In this document: positions 58,161 through 64,000 of the stretch, piece by piece
How the letters are laid out: the number at the start of each line of letters is the position of its first letter
How positions within the stretch are numbered: the stretch's first letter is position 1
Assembly: GCF_007109405.1 (NCBI RefSeq)
Contig: NZ_VJOY01000007.1
Span: 124,001-188,000, forward strand
Direction of reading: 5' to 3'
DNA length: 64,000 bases
DNA from: Pseudomonas mangiferae
GTDB taxonomy: Bacteria > Pseudomonadota > Gammaproteobacteria > Pseudomonadales > Pseudomonadaceae
Made by a program: the position numbers and the translations under genes
The notes under the pieces: generated by a model
What the model was told of the DNA's origin: nothing
What the model saw: the letters and a program-made list of their open reading frames with translations, nothing else
Database searches by the model: none

Positions 58161-60062
58161 ATGTTCCGCACCCTGACTCCCCTGGCGGCTGCCTGCCTGC
58201 TGGCGGTCGCCGCGCCGCTCCAGGCCGCGCCCTATTCCAGCTTGATCGTGTTCGGCGACAGCCTCAGCGACGCCGGCCAACTGCCCGACGCCGGCGGCCC
58301 GGCGGATGCCGGTCGGCGCTTCACCAACCGGGTCGGCCCCACCTACCAGAGCGGCCAGGGCGAGGCCATCGGCGCCACCTCGCCGATGCGCCTGGGCGAG
58401 CGCCTCGGCCTGGGGCCGCAAGCGCCGTCCACCTCGGCGATCTACGCCCAGAACGGCTGGGCCGACGGCGACAACTGGGCGGTGGGCGGCTACCGCACCG
58501 ACGAGATCTACGACTCCATCACCGCGGTGGGCGGCTCGGTGGCCGGCACCCGTACCCGCGACGGTTACCTGGTGGACCTGGCCAACCGCGGCCTGAGCGT
58601 CGACCGCAACGCGCTGTTCTACGTCAACGGTGGCGGCAACGACTTCCTCCAGGGGCGCATCCTCAACAGCGAGCAGGCCCGGGCTGCGGGCGGGCGCCTG
58701 GCGGACAGCGTGCGGGCCCTGCAACAGGCCGGTGCGCGCTACATCGTGGTCTCGCTGCTGCCCAACGTGGGCACCACCCCGGCGCTGTCCGGCACCGGGC
58801 TGTCGGAGACCTTCGGCGCCCTCGGCCGCGACGTCAACGACGAGCTGCTGCGCCAACTGAGCGGCATCCACGCGGAGATCATCCCGCTCAACGTGCCCCT
58901 GCTGTTCAACGAGGTGGTGCGCGACGCCGCCCAGTACGGCCTGGACGCCAGCCAGGACCTGCTGGGGACCTGCTTCGACGGCTGCGGCCACGTGAATCCC
59001 ACCTGGGGCATCACCAGCGCCACGCCGGACCCCAGCCGGCTGATCTACAACGACAGCGTGCACCCCACCACCCACGTCCAGCAGATCTTCGCCGACTACA
59101 CCTATTCGCTGCTGTCGGCCCCCTGGGAGCTGACCCTGCTGCCGGAAATGGCCCACGGCGCCCTGCGTTCCCACCAGGACCAGCTGCGCAGCCAGTGGCG
59201 CGCGGACTGGGAGGCCTGGCAGGAGGTCGGCCAGTGGCGCAGCTTCGTCAGCGGCGGCGGCCAGCGCCTGGACTTCGACGAGCAGGACCACGGCGCGGAC
59301 GCCGACGGCCATGGCTACAGCCTCGACCTGGGCGGCAGCTACCGGCTCGACGAGGCCTGGCGCGTGGGCGCCGCCCTGGGCTTCTACAAGCAGGCCCTGG
59401 AAGCGGGACCGAAGGACTCCGACTACGACCTGCGCAGCTACTTCGCCACCCTGTTCGCCCAGTACCAGCACGACCGCTGGTGGGGCGACCTGGCCCTGAG
59501 CGGCGGCTACCTGGACTACGACGACCTGCAGCGCAAGTTCGCCCTCGGCCCCGTCACCCGCCGCGAGAAGGGCGACACCGACGGTTCCCTGTGGGCCCTG
59601 AGCGGTCGCCTCGGCTACGACATCGCCCAGCCGGGCAGTCTGTGGCACCTGAGCCCGTTCGTCAGCGCCGACTACGCCCGCGCCGAAGTGGACGGCTACG
59701 CCGAGAAGGGCAGCAGCTCCTCCGCCCTGGCCTTCGACGACCAGACCCGCACCTCCCGGCGCCTGGGCGTGGGCCTGCAGGGGCGCTTCCAGGTGACCCC
59801 GGCGACCCAGCTGTTCGGCGAGGTGGCCCGCGAGCGGGAATACGCCGACGATGCCCGCGACCTGCGCATGTCCCTCACCAGCCTGCCGGGCCATGCCTTC
59901 ACCCTGCAGGGCTACACCCCGGACGACGCCATGACGCGCGCCTCCCTGGGCATCAGCCAGCAGCTGGCCGCCGACCTGTCCCTGCGCGCCGGCTACGACC
60001 TGCGCCACAGCGACGACGACACCCGCCAGGGCGTCAGCCTGTCCCTGGCCTGGGACTGGTAG
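58161..60062 (+). CDS. estA: GDSL-type esterase autotransporter (EstA-like)
   Basis: A 633-residue autotransporter. A signal peptide (ending LQAA, about 22) is followed by a GDSL lipase passenger: nucleophile Ser35 in FGDSLSD, Asn160 in NGGGND, and the Asp298-His301 pair in NDSVHPT. The C-terminal beta-barrel (about 360-633) ends with a terminal aromatic Trp. EstA of P. aeruginosa (646 residues) is anchored in the outer membrane and affects rhamnolipid and motility. It is located before fbp, as I recall in PAO1. Confidence 0.95.
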   Translation: MFRTLTPLAAACLLAVAAPLQAAPYSSLIVFGDSLSDAGQLPDAGGPADAGRRFTNRVGPTYQSGQGEAIGATSPMRLGERLGLGPQAPSTSAIYAQNGWADGDNWAVGGYRTDEIYDSITAVGGSVAGTRTRDGYLVDLANRGLSVDRNALFYVNGGGNDFLQGRILNSEQARAAGGRLADSVRALQQAGARYIVVSLLPNVGTTPALSGTGLSETFGALGRDVNDELLRQLSGIHAEIIPLNVPLLFNEVVRDAAQYGLDASQDLLGTCFDGCGHVNPTWGITSATPDPSRLIYNDSVHPTTHVQQIFADYTYSLLSAPWELTLLPEMAHGALRSHQDQLRSQWRADWEAWQEVGQWRSFVSGGGQRLDFDEQDHGADADGHGYSLDLGGSYRLDEAWRVGAALGFYKQALEAGPKDSDYDLRSYFATLFAQYQHDRWWGDLALSGGYLDYDDLQRKFALGPVTRREKGDTDGSLWALSGRLGYDIAQPGSLWHLSPFVSADYARAEVDGYAEKGSSSSALAFDDQTRTSRRLGVGLQGRFQVTPATQLFGEVAREREYADDARDLRMSLTSLPGHAFTLQGYTPDDAMTRASLGISQQLAADLSLRAGYDLRHSDDDTRQGVSLSLAWDW

Positions 60063-60184
60063 CGCGTGGCGCCGGTGCCCCCGGCGCTCCGGGAACCAAG
60101 CGGCGCCTCCCGCGGTCGGGAGGCGCCGCTGTCCTTAACGCGCTACACTCGGCGCGTTTTTTCTTCCCTTCCGGAGCTCCTTTC

Positions 60185-61195
60185 ATGTCCCGCGTCACCC
60201 TCAGTCGCTTCCTGATCGAGCAGACCCGCAGCCACAACACCCCGGCCGATCTGCGCTTCCTCATCGAGGTCGTGGCGCGTGCCTGCAAGCGCATCAGCTA
60301 CGAGGTGTCCAAGGGCGCGCTGGGCGGTGTGCTCGGCAGCATGGATACCGAGAACGTGCAGGGCGAGGTGCAGAAGAAGCTCGACGTGCTCTCCAACGAG
60401 ATCCTCCTGGAAGCCAACGAGTGGGGCGGCCACCTGGCCGGCATGGCCTCCGAGGAAATGGACAAGGCCTACCAGATCCCCGGCAAATACCCGAAAGGCG
60501 CCTACCTGCTGGTGTTCGACCCCCTGGACGGTTCCTCCAACATCGACGTCAACGTCTCCGTCGGTACCATCTTCTCGGTGCTGCGTTGCCCCGACGAATG
60601 CTTCAGCCAGAACGACACCCTGGGCGAGGAAGCCTTCCTCCAGCCGGGCACCCGCCAGGTGGCGGCCGGCTATGCCATCTACGGCCCGCAGACCATGCTG
60701 ATGCTGACCCTCGGCGATGGCGTCAAGGGCTTCACCCTGGACCGCGAGATGGGCAGCTTCGTGCTCACCCACGACAGCATCCAGGTGCCGTCGTCCACCG
60801 CCGAGTTCGCCATCAACATGTCCAACCAGCGCCACTGGGAAGCCCCGGTGCAGCGCTACGTGGACGAGCTGCTGAGTGGCGAGGAAGGCCCCCTGGGCAA
60901 GAACTACAACATGCGCTGGATCGCCTCCATGGTGGCCGACGTCCATCGCATCCTCACCCGCGGCGGGCTGTTCATGTACCCTCGCGATGCCCGCGACCCG
61001 TCCAAGCCGGGCAAGCTGCGGCTGATGTACGAGGCCAACCCCATGTCCTTCATCATCGAGCAGGCCGGTGGCGCCGCCACCGACGGCCGGCAGCGCATCC
61101 TCGACATCGAGCCCACCTCGCTGCACCAGCGCGTGGCGGTGTTCCTCGGCTCCCGCGAGGAAGTCGAGCGGGTCACCGGCTACCACCAGGCCTGA
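60185..61195 (+). CDS. fbp: Fructose-1,6-bisphosphatase class I
   Basis: A 336-residue gluconeogenic phosphatase. Metal-binding [12 protein letters not shown] and [14 protein letters not shown] blocks are clear. ATG 60185 is the family start; the frame above it belongs to the esterase's reverse-phase reading. It is co-directional with the DUF924 gene four bases later. Confidence 0.97.
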   Translation: MSRVTLSRFLIEQTRSHNTPADLRFLIEVVARACKRISYEVSKGALGGVLGSMDTENVQGEVQKKLDVLSNEILLEANEWGGHLAGMASEEMDKAYQIPGKYPKGAYLLVFDPLDGSSNIDVNVSVGTIFSVLRCPDECFSQNDTLGEEAFLQPGTRQVAAGYAIYGPQTMLMLTLGDGVKGFTLDREMGSFVLTHDSIQVPSSTAEFAINMSNQRHWEAPVQRYVDELLSGEEGPLGKNYNMRWIASMVADVHRILTRGGLFMYPRDARDPSKPGKLRLMYEANPMSFIIEQAGGAATDGRQRILDIEPTSLHQRVAVFLGSREEVERVTGYHQA

Positions 61196-61198
61196 GCC

Positions 61199-61816
61199 AT
61201 GGCGGCCCCCTGGCAGCCCCTGCTCGACGCCTGGTTCGGCGAACCGCTGGCCGGGGCGGGCAGCCAGCCGGCGGCCGCACGCATCGCCGCGGCCCAGGGC
61301 AGCCTGTGGTTCGGCTACCGGGACGCCCAGGACCATGAGATGGCCCAGCGCTTCGGCACCCAGGTGGAACAGGCCCTGGCCGGCGGCCTGGAGGACTGGG
61401 CCGGACAACCGGAGGGCTGGCTGGCGCTGCTGCTAAGCCTGGACCAGTTGCCGCGGATGATCCACCGCGGCACGCCCCGGGCCTTCGCCGGCGACGCCCG
61501 GGCCCGCGAGGTGCTGGAGGCCGGGCTGGCGAACGGCCTCGACCGCCGCCTGCCGCCCATCGCCCGGGTCTTCGCCTACCTGGTGCTGGAGCATGCCGAG
61601 GACCGTGCCGCGCAGCGGCGCGCGGTGGCCGCCTTCACCGCGCTGAGCCGCGAGCAGGGTGACGCTGAGCCCTTCGCCGACTACCTCGACTATGCCGAAC
61701 GCCACGCCCGGGTGATCGAGCGCTTCGGCCGCTTCCCCCATCGCAACGCGCTCCTCGGCCGCGCCTCCAGCGCCGAGGAAACCCAGTTCCTCGACCAGCC
61801 GGGGTCCCGCTTCTGA
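61199..61816 (+). CDS. DUF924 family protein
   Basis: A 205-residue soluble alpha-helical protein with the family blocks LLLSLDQLPRMIHRGTPRAFAGD, then FAYLVLEHAED and RFGRFPHRNALLGR (about 80-102, 122-132, 173-188). Function unknown. It starts three bases after fbp and ends on the lipocalin ATG (TGATG). Confidence 0.9.
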   Translation: MAAPWQPLLDAWFGEPLAGAGSQPAAARIAAAQGSLWFGYRDAQDHEMAQRFGTQVEQALAGGLEDWAGQPEGWLALLLSLDQLPRMIHRGTPRAFAGDARAREVLEAGLANGLDRRLPPIARVFAYLVLEHAEDRAAQRRAVAAFTALSREQGDAEPFADYLDYAERHARVIERFGRFPHRNALLGRASSAEETQFLDQPGSRF

Positions 61817-62370
61817 TGAGTATCCGCCCGCTTCTCGCCCTGTCCGCGCTTCTGCTCCTGGGCGCCTGCTCGACCCGCGACGCGCCCCCGGCGACCCAGG
61901 CGGTGGACCTGTCCCGCTACCAGGGCACCTGGTACGAGCTGGCGCGCCTGCCGATGTTCTTCCAGCGCGCCTGCGCCCAGTCCGAAGCCCATTACCAACT
62001 GCGGGACGATGGCCGGGTCGACGTGGTGAACCGCTGCCGCACCCGCGACGGCGAGTGGAAGGAGGTCCACGGCGAGGCCGAGGCGCAGGTGGCCGGCCAG
62101 ACCGACAAGCTGTGGGTGCGCTTCGATAACGCCTTCAGCGCGCTGTTCCCGAAACTGGCCCGCGGGCAGTACTGGGTGCTGTATGTGGACGCCGACTACC
62201 AGACCGCCGTGGTCGGCCACCCGGACCGCGACTACCTGTGGCTGCTGTCACGCCGCCCGGAGGTGGAGGGCAGCACCCGCGAGCACCTGCTGGACGTGGC
62301 CCGGGGCCAGGGCTTCGACACCTCGCAACTGATCTGGCGCGCGCCCGACGCCGCCATTGCCGCGCCCTGA
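61816..62370 (+). CDS. blc: Bacterial lipocalin (Blc-like lipoprotein)
   Basis: A 184-residue lipoprotein with lipobox LLGAC (Cys18) and the lipocalin GTWYELARLPMFFQ motif at about 35-48, plus the second conserved stretch around DYLWLLSR. Family members sit in the outer membrane and bind fatty acyl chains or lysolipids. Overlaps the DUF924 stop by one base, so is probably co-translated. Confidence 0.93.
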   Translation: MSIRPLLALSALLLLGACSTRDAPPATQAVDLSRYQGTWYELARLPMFFQRACAQSEAHYQLRDDGRVDVVNRCRTRDGEWKEVHGEAEAQVAGQTDKLWVRFDNAFSALFPKLARGQYWVLYVDADYQTAVVGHPDRDYLWLLSRRPEVEGSTREHLLDVARGQGFDTSQLIWRAPDAAIAAP

Positions 62371-62487
62371 TCCGGGCGTTCCCGGCCACATGCCGAGCCG
62401 GCATTTCCTCGCTATGATGCCCGGCAGGCACGAGGACGGCCGCCGCCGGCGGCCACTCGCTCGTCACCCGATTCGGAGTGTCCCCCC

Positions 62488-63453
62488 ATGCAGAACCTGT
62501 ATCCGGAGATCAAGCCCTACGCCCGCCACGAGCTGGCGGTCGAGGAGCCCCACGTTCTCTACATCGACGAGAGCGGCTCGCCCGACGGCCTGCCGGTGCT
62601 GTTCGTCCACGGTGGTCCCGGCGCGGGCTGCGACAGCCTGAGCCGGCGCTTCTTCGACCCCAGCCTCTACCGCATCGTCACCTTCGACCAGCGCGGCGCC
62701 GGTCGCTCCACCCCCTATGCCAGCCTGGAGAACAACACCACCTGGCACCTGGTGGAGGACATGGAGCGCATCCGCGAGCACCTGGGCATCGACAAATGGG
62801 TGCTGTTCGGCGGCTCCTGGGGCTCCACCCTGTCCCTGGCCTATGCCCAGACCCACCCGGACCGCGTCCACGCGCTGATCCTGCGGGGCATCTTCCTGTG
62901 CCGGCCCCAGGAGTTCCACTGGTTCTACCAGGAGGGCGCCAGCCGCCTGTTCCCCGACTACTGGCAGGACTACCTGGCGCCGATCCCGGCGGAGGAGCGC
63001 GGCGACCTGATGCAGGCGTTCTACCGGCGCCTCACCGGCACCGACGAGATCGCCCAGATGCAGGCCGCCAAGGCCTGGTCCTGCTGGGAAGGCCGTACCG
63101 CCACCCTGCGACCCAACCCCCAGGTGGTGGAGCGCTTCCACGACAAGGCGCTGTCCATCGCCCGTATCGAGTGCCACTTCTTCGTCAACGACGCGTTCCT
63201 CGAGCCCGACCAGCTGCTCCGGGACATGCCGAAGATCGCCCACCTGCCAGGCGTCATCGTCCATGGCCGCTACGACGTGGTGTGCCCCCTGGACAACGCC
63301 TGGGCGCTGCACCAGGTCTGGCCCAACAGCGAGCTGCAGATCGTCCGCGATGCCGGCCACGTGGCCGGCGAGCCGGGCATCGCCGACGCCCTGGTGCGGG
63401 CTGCCGACGAGATGGCCCGGCGCCTGCTGGACGTGCCGCCGGACGACGCATGA
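62488..63453 (+). CDS. pip: Proline iminopeptidase
   Basis: A 321-residue alpha/beta hydrolase removing N-terminal proline. The oxyanion block is HGGPG (41-45), the nucleophile is Ser110 in GGSWGS, and the acid and base lie in GRYDVVCP and DAGHV. It is coupled to dtd by an ATGA overlap (63450-63453). Confidence 0.96.
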   Translation: MQNLYPEIKPYARHELAVEEPHVLYIDESGSPDGLPVLFVHGGPGAGCDSLSRRFFDPSLYRIVTFDQRGAGRSTPYASLENNTTWHLVEDMERIREHLGIDKWVLFGGSWGSTLSLAYAQTHPDRVHALILRGIFLCRPQEFHWFYQEGASRLFPDYWQDYLAPIPAEERGDLMQAFYRRLTGTDEIAQMQAAKAWSCWEGRTATLRPNPQVVERFHDKALSIARIECHFFVNDAFLEPDQLLRDMPKIAHLPGVIVHGRYDVVCPLDNAWALHQVWPNSELQIVRDAGHVAGEPGIADALVRAADEMARRLLDVPPDDA

Positions 63454-63887
63454 AGGGGCTGATCCAGCGGGTCCGCGGGGCCCGGGTGGAAATCGCCGGC
63501 GAGGTGGTGGGTGCCATCGACCAGGGTTTGCTGGCGCTGGTGGGGGTGGAGCCCCAGGACGACCAGGCCAGCGCCGATCGCCTGCTGCACCGGTTGCTCA
63601 ACTACCGGGTCTTCGGCGACGACCAGGGGCGGATGAACCGCTCCCTCAGCGACGTCGGCGGCGGGCTGCTGCTGGTTTCCCAGTTCACCCTGGCCGCCGA
63701 CACCCGCAGCGGCCTGCGCCCCAGCTTCTCCAGCGCCGCGCCGCCGGCCCTGGGCGAGGCGCTGTTCGACTACCTGCTGGCCCAGGCCCGCACGCGGCAT
63801 CCCCAGGTGGCCAGCGGGCGCTTCGGCGCCGACATGCAGGTGCACCTGATCAACGACGGGCCGGTGACCTTTCTGCTGGAAACCTGA
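63450..63887 (+). CDS. dtd: D-aminoacyl-tRNA deacylase
   Basis: A 145-residue proofreading enzyme with the cross-subunit motifs SQFTLAADT and the closing [11 protein letters not shown] (including Gly-Pro). It hydrolyses D-amino acids from tRNA. Its ATG overlaps the pip stop. Confidence 0.96.
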   Translation: MKGLIQRVRGARVEIAGEVVGAIDQGLLALVGVEPQDDQASADRLLHRLLNYRVFGDDQGRMNRSLSDVGGGLLLVSQFTLAADTRSGLRPSFSSAAPPALGEALFDYLLAQARTRHPQVASGRFGADMQVHLINDGPVTFLLET

Positions 63888-64000
63888 GGCGCTGGCCTGC
63901 TTCTTGCCTCGCCAGACGCTGTCGGCGGGCCGGTAACAGGTCGCCCCGCCGCGCCGGCCTCTAATGTCCACTCGCCATCCACGCCCGTGCCGGTTAGCAT
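63888..64000. other. Window end after dtd
   Basis: The last 113 bases hold no recognisable gene; frames running off the end are shadows of dtd or too short to judge. Confidence 0.5.

Overview
This window is about 64 kb of very GC-rich bacterial chromosome, almost certainly from a Pseudomonas-group gammaproteobacterium. Three blocks follow the gene order I remember from P. aeruginosa PAO1: mutY-asmA-hisB-hisH-hisA-hisF with four binding proteins, then ctpA-envC-gpmI-rhodanese-grxC-secB-trmL-ntrC-ntrB-glnA-thiI-typA, and later estA-fbp-blc-pip-dtd. No phage, transposase, CRISPR array or rRNA was seen. One tRNA gene is present, tRNA-Phe(GAA).

Layout. 1-2.7 kb: the end of a LysE-type exporter, an AraC regulator and an ion antiporter. 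2.7-13.5 kb: an accessory sulfur-acquisition region. It holds an RBBP9-like hydrolase with a degenerate sigma-54 activator-like ATPase, an orphan MetQ with a trans-sulfuration PLP enzyme, an OPT transporter, and a taurine operon tauABCD on the minus strand. AT-rich islands sharing exact words lie upstream of three of these units and suggest a common sulfur-starvation control. 13.6-15.6 kb: small secreted proteins, a low-GC gap, tRNA-Phe and yggX. 15.6-22.3 kb: mutY/asmA and the histidine operon core. 22.4-25.9 kb: four tandem paralogous periplasmic binding proteins with no permease. 25.9-31.8 kb: cell-division protease and activator genes, gpmI, rhodanese, grxC and secB. 31.8-33.2 kb: a protealysin-like metalloprotease translationally coupled to its emfourin-type inhibitor. 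33.3-40.1 kb: trmL and nitrogen control (ntrBC, two DUF4124 proteins, glnA with a clear -24/-12 promoter). 40.3-43.8 kb: thiI and typA.

43.85-52.1 kb: an iron-uptake island. A probable Fur box precedes fecI, fecR, a TonB receptor with an STN domain, a PepSY reductase-like membrane protein, a two-helix mini-protein, an MFS carrier and a membrane-anchored alpha/beta hydrolase. Many of these genes overlap by four bases, so they probably form one operon. 52.2-54.1 kb: membrane and cysteine-cluster proteins. 54.1-57.7 kb: NAD salvage, with nrtR divergent from pncA-pncB-nadE across a palindromic operator. 58.1-63.9 kb: esterase autotransporter, fbp, DUF924, lipocalin, pip and dtd.

The points most worth following up are the sulfur-linked shared DNA words, the activator without GAFTGA or DNA-binding domain, the permease-less quartet of binding proteins, and the anchored hydrolase at the end of the siderophore operon. 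All functional calls come from reading motifs and family resemblance; no database search was run.
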